Notes: generated by a model from the sequence alone, not told the origin. A DNA stretch of 64,000 nt from Methylosinus sp. C49 (GCF_009936375.1 NZ_AP022332.1:2326501-2390500); one strand, 5' to 3'; positions 18,604 to 27,743 are shown, numbered from the stretch's first letter. Program-made: numbers and translations.

Positions 18604-18984
18604 TCACATGCGGCCGGCCGGCAATCCCTGCCAGCGCGAGAAGATGCGGTCGATCTTCGTCGCCATGATGACGTCGTTCTCGTGCAGGCCGCCAATCTTT
18701 TTCGTTTGCAGCGAGATCGTCGCATAGCCCCAGCCGAAGGCGATGTCCGGGTGATGGCCTTCGGCCTCGGCCAATTGCCCGATCTGGCGGACGAATTCGG
18801 CCGCCTCGCGGAAATTGCCGAAGCGAAAGCCGCGTTCGATGCGGCGCGCTTCGTCCATCAGCGTCCAGTCCGGCGCGGCGGCGAGCAGCGTCTCCGCCTC
18901 GGCGCGCGCGAGCGGCGGCACGCCGCCGCGGCAGGGGGTGCAGGTCTTTTCTACGAGGGTCGTCTTTTCCGAAAGGGTCGGCAT
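18604..18984 (-). CDS. phhB: 4a-hydroxytetrahydrobiopterin dehydratase
   Basis: This 126-residue protein of the pterin carbinolamine dehydratase family carries EAEGHHPDIAFGWGY (about 72-87), with the catalytic His-His and the conserved His-Pro-Asp. It dehydrates 4a-hydroxytetrahydrobiopterin, recycling the cofactor of aromatic amino acid hydroxylases; some members also act in molybdopterin or transcriptional roles. GGAGGAGG precedes the start. It lies 14 bases after nuoD and is probably in the same transcript. No phenylalanine hydroxylase gene is nearby. Confidence 0.92.
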   Translation of the reverse strand: MPTLSEKTTLVEKTCTPCRGGVPPLARAEAETLLAAAPDWTLMDEARRIERGFRFGNFREAAEFVRQIGQLAEAEGHHPDIAFGWGYATISLQTKKIGGLHENDVIMATKIDRIFSRWQGLPAGRM

Positions 18985-18998
18985 TTTCCTCCTCCTTC

Positions 18999-20219
18999 TC
19001 AGCGGTCGATTTCTCCGAAGACGATATCGAGCGAGCCGACGATGGCGGCGACATCCGCCAGCATATGGCCGGTCGAGAGCCGGTCGGTCGCCGCGAGATG
19101 GGCGAAGGAGGGCGGGCGCAGCTTGCAGCGATAGGGCTTGTTGAGCCCATGGGAGACGAGATAGACGCCGAACTCGCCCTTGGGCGCCTCCACCGCCGCA
19201 TAGACCTCGCCGGCGGGCACGTGGATTCCCTCGCTATAGAGCTTGAACTGCTCGATCGTCGCCTCCATCGAGCGCTTCATCGCCTCGCGTCGCGGCGGCG
19301 TGATCTTGCCGTCGAGGACGGCGACGGCTCCCTGTCCATCGGCGGCGCGCAGCTTCTGGACGCATTGCCGGATGATGCGGACCGACTGGCGCATCTCCTC
19401 CATGCGCACGCAATAGCGGTCGTAGCAATCGCCGTGGCGTCCGATTGGAATGTCGAAATCCATCTCTTCGTAGCATTCATAGGGCTGCGCCTTGCGCAAA
19501 TCCCATGGCGCGCCGCAAGCGCGCAGAAACACGCCGGAGAATCCGAGGCCCCAGGCCTGCTCGAGCGTCACGGCGCCGATATCGACATTGCGCTCCTTGA
19601 AGATGCGATTCTCGGTGAGCAATCCTTCGAGATCGTCGCAGCTCGCGAGGAAGGGATCGCAAAAGGCCTCTATGTCGTCGATGAGCGCTGGCGGTAGATC
19701 CTGATGCACGCCGCCGAAGCGGAAATAATTGGCGTGCATGCGCGCGCCGGACGCGCGCTCATAGAAGACCATCAGCTTCTCGCGCTCCTCGAAGCCCCAG
19801 AGATTGGGCGTCAGCGCGCCGCAATCGGAGGCCCAGCTGGTGATGTTGAGCAGATGCGAGAGCAGCCGTCCGATCTCGCAATAGAGCACGCGCACGAGCT
19901 GGGCGCGCCGCGGGACGGCGAGGCCGAGCAGGCGCTCGGCGGCGAGGCAGAAAGCGTGCTCCTGATTGATCGGCGCGACATAATCGAGCCGGTCGAAATA
20001 GGGCAGGGCCTGCAGATAGGTTTTGTCCTCTATGAGCTTCTCCGTGCCGCGATGCAGAAAGCCGATATGCGGATCGGCGTGGACGACGACCTCGCCGTCG
20101 AGCTCCAGCACCAGCCGCAGCACGCCATGCGCGGCCGGATGCACCGGGCCGAAATTCAGGGTGAAGCTGCGCTCCTCGCCGGGCCGGGGGCGGGGCTGCG
20201 TTCTCTGTCCGAGACTCAT
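18999..20219 (-). CDS. nuoD: Stand-alone NADH-quinone oxidoreductase subunit D (NuoD)
   Basis: The 406-residue full-length NuoD/49-kDa subunit contains [17 protein letters not shown] near the N-terminus, [23 protein letters not shown] (a quinone-site region), GGVHQDLP, and an Arg C-terminal residue typical of the family. It starts after AAGGAGG. The normal neighbours nuoC and nuoE are absent; the next gene in the same direction is a pterin dehydratase. It may therefore be a second copy of nuoD, or this genome may have a scattered complex I. Confidence 0.93.
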   Translation of the reverse strand: MSLGQRTQPRPRPGEERSFTLNFGPVHPAAHGVLRLVLELDGEVVVHADPHIGFLHRGTEKLIEDKTYLQALPYFDRLDYVAPINQEHAFCLAAERLLGLAVPRRAQLVRVLYCEIGRLLSHLLNITSWASDCGALTPNLWGFEEREKLMVFYERASGARMHANYFRFGGVHQDLPPALIDDIEAFCDPFLASCDDLEGLLTENRIFKERNVDIGAVTLEQAWGLGFSGVFLRACGAPWDLRKAQPYECYEEMDFDIPIGRHGDCYDRYCVRMEEMRQSVRIIRQCVQKLRAADGQGAVAVLDGKITPPRREAMKRSMEATIEQFKLYSEGIHVPAGEVYAAVEAPKGEFGVYLVSHGLNKPYRCKLRPPSFAHLAATDRLSTGHMLADVAAIVGSLDIVFGEIDR

Positions 20220-20296
20220 CTGCGCCTCCTTTCGGCGGGAAACCGGATCGGCGCGGCGGCGTTATCACCCATCATCCTCGGTTTCGGGAGAAAGAG

Positions 20297-20473
20297 ATGA
20301 GCGATCTTCTGCGTTGGGCCGTCGTCTTTCTGGTGGTCGCGCTGATCGCGGCCTTCTTCGGCTTCGGCGGCGTCGCCGGCACGGCGATCGACGCCGCGCG
20401 CATATTGTTCTGGGTGGCGATCGTGCTCTTCATCGTCGCCCTCGTCGGCGGCGTGCTGCGGCGCGGCGTCTGA
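20297..20473 (+). CDS. DUF1328 (YtjA-like) small membrane protein
   Basis: A 58-residue frame with AGAAAGAG upstream of the ATG. It encodes two membrane helices with the DUF1328 pattern [20 protein letters not shown] and a second helix ending VGGVLRRGV. Proteins of this family are widespread in proteobacteria and often stress-induced; no biochemical role is known. It is divergent from nuoD. Confidence 0.85.
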   Translation: MSDLLRWAVVFLVVALIAAFFGFGGVAGTAIDAARILFWVAIVLFIVALVGGVLRRGV

Positions 20474-20607
20474 GCGAGCCGGCGGCGGCGGCGCGGGAGC
20501 GTCGCCGCCGCTTCCCATCGTCAACGTGCCGCGGCGGCGAAAGTTGCCGCCTCGCGGATCGCGCGGCGCTATATTCCCTCGCGCGATCAGCGCGGGGAGC
20601 CGGCGCC

Positions 20608-21507
20608 TTGGACGATGTCGAGAAAGCCGTTTTCCAGCGCGCCCTCGGGCCGCTCGCCCCTTGGGCGGCGCGCCTGCCCGCGCTGCTGCGCGTTCCGCTC
20701 GACGCCTTCCTGCATTTCGTCGAGCGCGACGGCTTCGCCATTGCCAGCCATATCGCGCTCTCGACCTTGATGTCGCTGTTTCCCTTTCTCATCGTGGTGA
20801 CGGCCTTCGCCGGCCTCATGGGCTCCAAGAGCCTCGCCGACGAGGCGGGGCGTCTGCTGCTCGACGCCTGGCCGCAGGAGGTCGCGGCGCCGATCGCGCG
20901 AGAGATCAAGCGCGTCGCGACGGAGCCACAGGGCGGCAATCTCACCTTCGGCGCGCTCTTTGCCGTCTACTTCGCCTCCAGCGGCCTCGAGAGCCTGCGC
21001 ATCGGGCTCAATCGCGCCTATGAGGCGCTGGAGACGCGCAGCTGGTGGCTGCTGCGGCTCGAATCGATCGTCTATGTCGTCGGCAGCGCGGCGGCTCTGC
21101 TGGCGCTGTCCGTTCTCGTCGTGCTCGGACCGCTCATCACCGACGCCGCGGCGCGCTATCTCGATTGGTTCGCGCCCTTCGAGCAGATGGTCACTCTGGC
21201 GCGCTATGGCGTCGCGACGCTCATTCTGGCGCTCACGCTCTTCGCCATACATGCTTGGCTGCCGGCGGGACGGCGGCGCTTTGCGGACATGCTGCCCGGC
21301 GTGCTGGCGACGCTGCTGCTGTGGCTCGTCGCGGGCGCCGCCTTCGGCCGCTATCTCGCGGCTTTCTCGGAGCGCTATGCGCTGACCTACGCCGGCCTCG
21401 CCTCGGCGATGATCGCGCTCGTCTTCCTCTATTTCTCGGGAGTCATCTTCATCTATGGCGGCGAGCTCAACGCCGCCATCGTCCGCGCGCGCCGCGGCGC
21501 TAGATGA
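20608..21507 (+). CDS. YihY/BrkB-family inner membrane protein
   Basis: A TTG start at 20608 with GGGGAG upstream gives 299 residues. The protein has about six membrane helices and the YihY family patterns: ASHIALSTLMSLFPFL, ASSGLESLRIGLNRAYE, and at the end YAGLASAMIALVFLYFSG followed by YGGELNA. It used to be called ribonuclease BN, which is a misnomer. Its role is unknown. It sits immediately upstream of the Ku gene. Confidence 0.88.
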   Translation: MDDVEKAVFQRALGPLAPWAARLPALLRVPLDAFLHFVERDGFAIASHIALSTLMSLFPFLIVVTAFAGLMGSKSLADEAGRLLLDAWPQEVAAPIAREIKRVATEPQGGNLTFGALFAVYFASSGLESLRIGLNRAYEALETRSWWLLRLESIVYVVGSAAALLALSVLVVLGPLITDAAARYLDWFAPFEQMVTLARYGVATLILALTLFAIHAWLPAGRRRFADMLPGVLATLLLWLVAGAAFGRYLAAFSERYALTYAGLASAMIALVFLYFSGVIFIYGGELNAAIVRARRGAR

Positions 21508-21535
21508 GAGCGCGAACAGCAAAGGGTCCGACCTC

Positions 21536-22441
21536 ATGGCTCCACGCGCGCGCGCTTATTGGCAAGGCTATCTGCGGCTTTCGCTCGTCTCCATCGGCGT
21601 CGAGCTCTATGCGGCGACGTCGAGCGCCCAGGCGACGACGCTGCATCAGATCCATAAGCCATCGGGCAAGCGCGTGCGCTACGAGAAGGTCGTGCCCGGC
21701 GTTGGCCCAATTGACTCGGCCGATATCGTCAAAGGCTTCGAGATCGGCGACGATTCCTATGTCGTGCTGGAGCCGGACGAGCTGGACGAGATCAAGCTCG
21801 ACAGCGGCAAGGCCATCGAGCTGGTGCAATTCGTCGGGCGCGAGGAGATCGATCCGCGCTATTTCGATCGGCCCTATTATCTCGCGCCGGAAGGCGACGT
21901 CTCGACCGAAGGCTATGCGGTGATCCGCGAGGCGCTGCGCCGCGCCGGCAAGATCGGCATCGGCCGGCTTACCATGCGCGGGCGCGAGAGCATCGTCGCG
22001 GTGACGCCGCTCGGCAAGGGTCTGCTCGTCGAGACCTTGCGCTACGCCAATGAGCTGCGCGCCTACGAGCCCTATTTCGCCGAGATCGGCGAAGGCGAGA
22101 GCGACGCCGAGATGGTGGCGTTGGCGACCGAGCTGATCGAGCGCAAGAGCGCGCCTTTCGACCCGAAAGCGTTCAAGGATTCCTACGCCGAGGCGCTGCG
22201 CGATCTCGTCGAGCGCAAGCGCGAAGGACAGGCGATCGTCACCACGGGCGAGGAGGAGCGTCGTGGTCCCGGCAAGGTGATCGATCTCATCGAGGCGCTG
22301 AAGCGCAGCGTCGGCGAGAGCGCGACGCAACCCGCACATGGCAAGGCGCGCGCCGCCGCGCCGACGAAAAAGGCGAGCGCGGCGAAGACGGCGTCGGCCA
22401 AGGCGGCGGCGAAGACAGGGCCGGTCAAGAAACGCGCGTGA
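21536..22441 (+). CDS. ku: Non-homologous end-joining protein Ku
   Basis: The 301-residue bacterial Ku has the core beta-barrel domain (about 10-255): WQGYLRLSLVSIGVELY, RVRYEKVVPG, GFEIGDDSYVVLEPDEL and the later helical arm. A Lys/Ala-rich tail (about 265-301) is typical for DNA binding and LigD recruitment. Ku forms a ring on broken DNA ends. It is directly followed by the two LigD genes, the classic bacterial end-joining pair. Confidence 0.95.
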   Translation: MAPRARAYWQGYLRLSLVSIGVELYAATSSAQATTLHQIHKPSGKRVRYEKVVPGVGPIDSADIVKGFEIGDDSYVVLEPDELDEIKLDSGKAIELVQFVGREEIDPRYFDRPYYLAPEGDVSTEGYAVIREALRRAGKIGIGRLTMRGRESIVAVTPLGKGLLVETLRYANELRAYEPYFAEIGEGESDAEMVALATELIERKSAPFDPKAFKDSYAEALRDLVERKREGQAIVTTGEEERRGPGKVIDLIEALKRSVGESATQPAHGKARAAAPTKKASAAKTASAKAAAKTGPVKKRA

Positions 22442-22459
22442 CCGCGAGAGGAGCGCAAA

Positions 22460-24211
22460 TTGGGTCCATCCGCGCGCGCGTCATCGGCTCATCGCGCTTC
22501 TCCCCGCGAGCGGCCGCTCGCAGCAAAGGACGAGCGGCTCGCCGCCTATCGCGCCAAGCGCGATTTTCACCGCACCGCCGAGCCGGAAGGCGCCGCGCGG
22601 GCGCAAGGGCAGGGCGCCTATGTCGTGCAGAAGCATCGCGCGCGCCGGCTGCATTTCGATCTGCGCCTCGAGCTGGATGGCGTGCTGAAGAGCTGGGCCG
22701 TCACGCGCGGCCCCAGCCTCGACCCGAGCGAGAACCGTCTCGCCGTGCGCACGGAGGATCATCCGCTCGATTATGGGAGCTTCGAGGGAACGATTCCCAA
22801 AGGCGAATATGGCGGCGGCGAGGTGATGCTGTGGGATCGCGGCCGCTGGACGCCGAAGGGCGATCCGCAAAGCGGCTTTGACGACGGACGTCTCGAGTTC
22901 ACGCTGGAAGGCGAGCGGCTGAAAGGCGGCTTCGCGCTGGTGCGCATGCCGCCCCGGGCGAAAGAGCCCAAAGAAAATTGGCTGCTCGTCAAAATGAAGG
23001 ATGGGCAGGCCGACGCCGATCTCGATCCGGCGCGCGAATGGACGCGCAGCGTCGCGACAGGCCGCAATTTCGAGGAGATCGCCGATGGCGAAACCCACGC
23101 GCCGCGCCTGCCGAAATTCCGCGCGCCGCAGCTCGCGACGCAGGCCGCCGAGCCGCCCGCCGGCGAGGACTGGCTGCATGAGATCAAATTCGACGGCTAT
23201 CGCGCGCTCGTCGCGACGGCGGGCGGCAAGTGCCGCGTCTACACGCGCTCCGGCCTAGATTGGACCACGAAATTCCCCGGCATAGCGGAAGCCGCCGCGC
23301 AATTGCCGATGAAAAGCGCGCTCATCGATGGCGAAATCGTCGCGCTGGAGGAGAGCGGCCGCAGCGATTTCGGCCTGCTGCAGAAGATGCTGGAGAAGCG
23401 CCCGCGCGCGCTCGTCTTCTACGCCTTCGATCTCCTGGAGCTCGATGGCGAGGATGTTTCCAATGCGCCATTGCTCGAACGCAAGAATCGTCTCGCGGCG
23501 CTGCTCGCCGAGCCGCCGGCGGCGATACGCTACAGCGGCCATGTGATCGGCGCCGGCGCGCGTTTTCTCGCGGAATGCCGACGCATGGGGCTCGAAGGCG
23601 TCGTCTCCAAGCGCGTCGATCGCCCCTATCTCTCGCGGCGCACGCGCGCTTGGATAAAGGTCAAATGCCTCGGCCGCGACGAGTTCGTCGTCGGCGGCTA
23701 TCGTCCTTCGTCGAAGAAGGGCCGCGACTTCGCCTCTCTGCTGCTCGGCGAATTCGTCGATGGCGAATTGCGCTATCGCGGCCGCGTCGGCGCCGGCTTT
23801 TCCGATCGCGCTCTCGCGCAGATCGGCGCCGCTCTGCGCGCGCATGCGCGCAAGACCTCGCCTTTCGCCGCCGTTCCGGCGGAAATCGCGCGTCATGCGC
23901 GCTATGTGGCGCCGCGGCTCGTCGTCGAGATCGATTATACGGAGCGCACCAAGGAGGGAGTGCTGCGTCATCCGACCTTCATCGGCCTGCGCGAGGACAA
24001 GCCGGCGAGTGAGGTGAGTTCTCCAATGTCCTGCAATCCTCGCCCTCATGCTGAGGAGGTCGCGAAGCGACCGTCTCGAAGCACGAGGGCGAGATCCAGC
24101 AGCCAGCGCATGGAGGCTCCCTCATCCTTCGAGACGCGGCCTGCGGCCGCTCCTCAGGATGAGGGAGCCTCCATCCCATCGCCCCGCGAGCCGAAGCGAG
24201 GCCGGCGATGA
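22460..24211 (+). CDS. ligD: LigD part 1: 3'-phosphoesterase and ATP-dependent DNA ligase
   Basis: A TTG start with GAGAGGAG upstream gives 583 residues. The phosphoesterase domain (about 50-185) has HFDLRLELDGVLKSWAV. The ligase domain (about 205-515) has EIKFDGYR with the nucleotidyl Lys243, then LIDGEIVAL, GLEGVVSKR and WIKVKC. The last ~65 residues are not LigD-like: they are translated from two palindromic repeats (24043-24174). The polymerase domain, usually fused in one LigD, is a separate gene whose ATG overlaps this stop (ATGA). Together with Ku it repairs double-strand breaks. Confidence 0.92.
   Translation: MGPSARASSAHRASPRERPLAAKDERLAAYRAKRDFHRTAEPEGAARAQGQGAYVVQKHRARRLHFDLRLELDGVLKSWAVTRGPSLDPSENRLAVRTEDHPLDYGSFEGTIPKGEYGGGEVMLWDRGRWTPKGDPQSGFDDGRLEFTLEGERLKGGFALVRMPPRAKEPKENWLLVKMKDGQADADLDPAREWTRSVATGRNFEEIADGETHAPRLPKFRAPQLATQAAEPPAGEDWLHEIKFDGYRALVATAGGKCRVYTRSGLDWTTKFPGIAEAAAQLPMKSALIDGEIVALEESGRSDFGLLQKMLEKRPRALVFYAFDLLELDGEDVSNAPLLERKNRLAALLAEPPAAIRYSGHVIGAGARFLAECRRMGLEGVVSKRVDRPYLSRRTRAWIKVKCLGRDEFVVGGYRPSSKKGRDFASLLLGEFVDGELRYRGRVGAGFSDRALAQIGAALRAHARKTSPFAAVPAEIARHARYVAPRLVVEIDYTERTKEGVLRHPTFIGLREDKPASEVSSPMSCNPRPHAEEVAKRPSRSTRARSSSQRMEAPSSFETRPAAAPQDEGASIPSPREPKRGRR
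24043..24089 (+). repeat. Palindromic repeat element, copy 1
   Basis: An imperfect palindrome inside the 3' end of the ligase gene: outer CCTCATGCT against AGCACGAGG, inner GGTCGC-GAA-GCGACC. Its reverse complement strongly resembles copy 2 (24110-24174). The type CCTCATxCTGAGGAG ... CTCGAAGxATGAGG is common in Rhizobiales genomes. It is translated in the ligase frame. Confidence 0.8.
24110..24174 (-). repeat. Palindromic repeat element, copy 2 (inverted)
   Basis: A near-perfect palindrome with 19-base perfect arms (ATGGAGGCTCCCTCATCCT at 24110-24128 and its complement at 24156-24174) and an inner GCGGCC-TGC-GGCCGC stem. It is the same element as copy 1 in opposite orientation, so the two form a head-to-head pair. 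It is translated as part of the ligase tail, 33 bases before the polymerase gene. Confidence 0.85.
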
Positions 24212-25098
24212 TCCGCCTCACCAACCCGGACAAGCCGCTCTATCCGGCGGCGCTTCATGTCACCAAGCAGAGGCTGGTCGATTATTGGCGCCGCGTCGCG
24301 CCTTTCGCTCTGCCGCATGTCGCCGGGCGGCCGCTGTCGCTGCTGCGCTGTCCCAATGGCGCGGCGCATGGCTGCTTCTTCCAGCGTCATCATCGGCGCG
24401 GCCTGCCCAAGGGCCTCATGGCCGCGCCTATCGTCGGGAGCGACGGCGAACGGGAGGAATTTCTCTTCCTCGACGATCTTTCCGGCCTCGAAGGCGCGGC
24501 GCAGATGGATGCGCTGGAGCTGCACATCTGGGGCGTGCGCTTCGATACGCTGGAGCGCCCCGATCGTCTCGTCTTCGATCTCGATCCCGATCCGTCCGTG
24601 TCCTTCGAGGAGGTGAAGCGCGCCGCGCGCGATTTCCGCGCTTTGCTGGAGGCGGCGGGGCTCGCGAGCTTCGCGCTGCTCACCGGCGGCAAGGGACTGC
24701 ATGTCGTCGCGCCGCTGGATGACGCGCTCGACTGGCCGACCTTCACGGCTTTCGCCAGAGGCGTCGCCAGCCGTCTCGCCGCGGATGATCCGGCCCGCTT
24801 CACCGCAATGGCGACCAAGGCGCGGCGCCATGGCCGCATCTACATCGATTATCGGCGCAATGATCGCGGCGCGAGCGCTGTGGCGCCTTTCTCGCCGCGC
24901 GCGCGGGAGACGCCTTCCGTGGCGACGCCCGTCTCCTGGGACGAGCTCGGCCGCATAGAGCGCGCCGACTTCTATTGCCTCGACAAGGTCGAGCGCCGCC
25001 TCGCGGCGCTGCGCGCCGATCCTTGGGCGGGCTATTTCGAGCTGCGACAAGGCGTCTCGCCGGCGGCGCTGCGCATGTTCGCCGGAACGAGGCTATAG
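24208..25098 (+). CDS. LigD part 2: primase-polymerase (PolDom)
   Basis: The 296-residue archaeo-eukaryotic primase-type polymerase domain of LigD stands as its own protein. Motifs: an NPDKPLYP start, RPLSLLRCPNG, LVFDLDPDPSVSF with the metal-binding Asp-x-Asp, LTGGKGLHVVAPL, and KARRHGRIYIDYRRN. It fills gaps and adds nucleotides at broken ends together with Ku and the ligase. The start codon overlaps the stop of ligase part 1, implying translational coupling. A fused LigD is the more usual arrangement in related bacteria, from memory. Confidence 0.92.
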   Translation: MIRLTNPDKPLYPAALHVTKQRLVDYWRRVAPFALPHVAGRPLSLLRCPNGAAHGCFFQRHHRRGLPKGLMAAPIVGSDGEREEFLFLDDLSGLEGAAQMDALELHIWGVRFDTLERPDRLVFDLDPDPSVSFEEVKRAARDFRALLEAAGLASFALLTGGKGLHVVAPLDDALDWPTFTAFARGVASRLAADDPARFTAMATKARRHGRIYIDYRRNDRGASAVAPFSPRARETPSVATPVSWDELGRIERADFYCLDKVERRLAALRADPWAGYFELRQGVSPAALRMFAGTRL

Positions 25099-25128
25099 TT
25101 CTTCGCGTTTTTTTAAAAAGGCCGGCGC

Positions 25129-26394
25129 ATGGAGACGACCGAATTGTTCCGCCGCCTGACGGTGGCGCTGGCGATCGGCCTCTTGATCGGCCTCGAGCGC
25201 GGCTGGCAGGCGCGCGAGGACGAGGAGGGCGAGCGCGCCGCGGGCTTTCGCACCCATGCGCTGGCCGCGCTGCTCGGCGCCGTCTGGGGCGCGATCTGCA
25301 ATCAGACCGGCATAGGCGGCGCCGTCTCGCTCGGCCTCGCCTTCATGGCATTCGCCGGCGCGATCGTCCTGTTTCGCTATCGCGAGATCGTCCATGACGA
25401 GACCTTCGGCGCGACCACAGTGGTCGCCGCTATGCTGGCTTTCGCGCTCGGCGCTTTCGCCGTCGTCGGCGATGTCGAGGCCGCGGCCGCGGCGGGCGTC
25501 GTCACGGCGGGGCTGCTGGCGCTGAAATCGGCGAGCCATGGCTGGCTGCGGCGCCTCAGCTGGGTGGAACTGCGCTCCGGCCTGACGCTCGCCGCCATGA
25601 CGGTCATTCTGCTGCCGCTGCTGCCGGACCGCGCCGTCGATCCGTGGAAGACGGTCAATCCGCATGAGATCTGGCTGCTGACCGTGCTGATAGCGGTCAT
25701 CAGCTTCCTCGGCTATGTGGCGATGAAGGCGGCCGGCGGCGCTGGCGGCGTGGCGCTGACGGGAATAGCCGGCGGCCTCGTCTCCTCCACCGCGGCGACG
25801 ATGACGTTGGCGCGCCTCTCGCGCGAGCAGAGCGAAGGCGCGCCGCTCTTCGCCGCGGGCGCTCTATTCGCCAACGCCACAATGGCGCTGCGCGTGCTCG
25901 CCGTCGTCGCGCTGATCGACATCGAGCTCCTCGGCGTTCTCGCGGCGCCCTTCGCGGCAGGCGGCGCCGTCATGCTCGCCTTCGCGCTTTTGTTCATGCG
26001 CCGCGCGGTCGCCTCTTCGACCGATGTGAGCCATGCGTCGAAGAACCCTCTCGATCTCGGCGCGGTGCTCCAATTCGGCGCGCTGCTCACCGTGGTCGCG
26101 ATCGTGGCGCGTCTCGCGACCCGAATGGCGGGCGAGGCGGGCGCGCTCGCGGTCGCGGCGATCTCCGGCGTCGTCGACGTCGACGCCATTACTCTATCGA
26201 TGGCGCGGCTCGATCGCGCGACGGTCTCGCTCGATGCGGCCGCGGCGTCGATCGGCCTCGCCGTCGCCGTCAACACGCTCTCCAAGGCGGCGCTGACATG
26301 GTGGATCGGCGGCGCCGGCCTCGGCTTTCGCGTCACGGCCGCTTCCGCGCTCGCGCTCGCCTGCGCCCTCGCAGTCGCGTTGCTCGCGCGCTGA
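25129..26394 (+). CDS. MgtC/SapB and DUF4010 membrane protein
   Basis: The 421-residue protein has about 12 hydrophobic segments. The N-terminal third resembles MgtC/SapB (LAIGLLIGLERGWQ, then an acidic EDEEGERAAGFRTHAL loop). The remainder matches the DUF4010 pattern (LTGIAGGLVSSTAATMTLARLSRE, and near the end ISGVVDVDAITLSMARL). Function is unknown; MgtC-type proteins are linked to magnesium and stress adaptation. It lies 30 bases after the LigD polymerase. Confidence 0.82.
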   Translation: METTELFRRLTVALAIGLLIGLERGWQAREDEEGERAAGFRTHALAALLGAVWGAICNQTGIGGAVSLGLAFMAFAGAIVLFRYREIVHDETFGATTVVAAMLAFALGAFAVVGDVEAAAAAGVVTAGLLALKSASHGWLRRLSWVELRSGLTLAAMTVILLPLLPDRAVDPWKTVNPHEIWLLTVLIAVISFLGYVAMKAAGGAGGVALTGIAGGLVSSTAATMTLARLSREQSEGAPLFAAGALFANATMALRVLAVVALIDIELLGVLAAPFAAGGAVMLAFALLFMRRAVASSTDVSHASKNPLDLGAVLQFGALLTVVAIVARLATRMAGEAGALAVAAISGVVDVDAITLSMARLDRATVSLDAAAASIGLAVAVNTLSKAALTWWIGGAGLGFRVTAASALALACALAVALLAR

Positions 26395-26447
26395 GCGCGG
26401 AACCTTCGCCGGCCCCGCAAGTTTCCAGGGAAACACGGAGTCGAACC

Positions 26448-26891
26448 ATGAAGATCAAGGACATCATGACCCGCGAGGTCTGTCTCGTCGAGCCCGATCA
26501 GACGATCTGCGACGCGGCCAAACGCATGGCCGATCTCGACATCGGCCTGTTGCCGGTCGGCGAGCACGATCGTCTCGTCGGCATGATCAGCGATCGCGAC
26601 ATCGCCTTGCGCGCCATCGCGGCCGGCAAGGGCGCGGAGACGAAGATTCGTGACGCCATGACCAGAGACGTTCGCTATTGCTATGAGGATCACGACGTCG
26701 AGGACGTCGCGCAGAACATGGCGGAGCAGCAGCTGCGTCGGCTGCCCGTGCTGGATCGCGGCAAGCGGCTCGTCGGCATCGTCTCGCTCGCCGATCTCGC
26801 CATGGATCGTGACGCCGGCCTCAGCGGCGCGACATTGCGCGGCGTCTCCCAGCCCGGCGGCCAGCATTGCCAGAGCGCACGCGCCGCCTGA
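26448..26891 (+). CDS. Two-CBS-domain protein
   Basis: The ATG at 26448 opens a 147-residue protein made almost entirely of a CBS pair: IKDIMTREVCLVEPDQT, LLPVGEHDRLVGMISDRDI, then RDAMTRDVRYCYED and LRRLPVLDRGKRLVGIVSLADL. CBS pairs bind adenine nucleotides and act as sensors. The short C-terminal tail contains one His-Cys. Its stop overlaps the TTG start of the DUF3175 gene. Confidence 0.88.
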   Translation: MKIKDIMTREVCLVEPDQTICDAAKRMADLDIGLLPVGEHDRLVGMISDRDIALRAIAAGKGAETKIRDAMTRDVRYCYEDHDVEDVAQNMAEQQLRRLPVLDRGKRLVGIVSLADLAMDRDAGLSGATLRGVSQPGGQHCQSARAA

Positions 26892-27178
26892 GCGGCGAGA
26901 AAAGCAAACCCGCCTATTGGTCGGCCGAGGTCGGGCGCAAGAGCAATGCGCTGGACCTCGAGCCGGATGTCTTCACGCTGGACGATTCCCGCGCCATAGC
27001 GCGCTCGCTGAAGCGCTCGGCGGAAAAGAGCGCGCGCCGCAAGAGCGCGCCATTCCGCTCCGCAATGTCCATGCTCACCTTCTACATCAATCGCGCCGGC
27101 CGCGGCCTGCCAGCGGAACGCCGCCGCATTTTGGAGAGGGCCAAGACAGAGCTACGGAAAATATTCGGGCGCGCTTGA
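26867..27178 (+). CDS. DUF3175 family protein
   Basis: A 103-residue basic protein with a TTG start inside the end of the CBS gene (25-base overlap). It shows the DUF3175 pattern: YWSAEVGRKSNALDLEPDVF, then AIARSLKRSAEKSARRK, SAMSMLTFYINRAGR and a final RILERAKTELRKIF. The family is common in Rhizobiales and near DNA repair and stress genes; its role is unknown. Many Lys and Arg residues suggest nucleic-acid contact, which is inference. Confidence 0.8.
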   Translation: MPERTRRLSGEKSKPAYWSAEVGRKSNALDLEPDVFTLDDSRAIARSLKRSAEKSARRKSAPFRSAMSMLTFYINRAGRGLPAERRRILERAKTELRKIFGRA

Positions 27179-27190
27179 AGCGCGCGACGG

Positions 27191-27625
27191 TCAGCCTGGA
27201 AACGGGCCCAGCGCGGCTCTGATCTTCTCTGCCTGCGCCTTCAGCTTCTCGCCATCGGCCATGGTCCCCGGCGGCCGCAGCGCGACGCCTTCGAAGCGCG
27301 GCAGAATATGGAAATGCAGGTGGAAGATCACCTGTCCGCCGGCGCTCTCGTTGAACTGCTGCAAGGTGAGGCCATCGGCGCCGAAGGCGTCCTTGGCCGC
27401 CTTGGCGACATGCTGCACGCGGGGAATGAGCGCCGCGAGCGCGGCCGGGTCGATGTCCAAGAGATTGCGCGCGGGAACCTTGGGGATCACCAGCACATGG
27501 CCTTCGGCGCGCGGCATGATGTCCATGATCGCGAGCGCAACATCATCCTCGTAGACCTTATGCGCCGGAATTTCCCCGCGCAGGATTTTGGCGAACACAT
27601 TGTCATTGTCATAGGCTGCGGCCAT
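27191..27625 (-). CDS. HIT-family nucleotide hydrolase
   Basis: The start at 27625 gives 144 residues, the normal HIT length. It has FAKILRGEIPAHKVYED at the N-terminus and the histidine triad VIFHLHFHILPR (about 100-111). Family members of the HinT group cleave adenosine phosphoramidates or related nucleotides. It converges with DUF3175, 12 bases apart. Confidence 0.93.
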   Translation of the reverse strand: MAAAYDNDNVFAKILRGEIPAHKVYEDDVALAIMDIMPRAEGHVLVIPKVPARNLLDIDPAALAALIPRVQHVAKAAKDAFGADGLTLQQFNESAGGQVIFHLHFHILPRFEGVALRPPGTMADGEKLKAQAEKIRAALGPFPG

Positions 27626-27743
27626 GGGGCTTCTCCCGTCTGAAATGTCCTGCTGTCCTACGGTTTCCACGATGATAGAGGCGGCGCGATCACTCCCTCT
27701 CCCCGTGAACGGCGAGAAGGAAGGCGGCGAGCATTGCGCGTCG

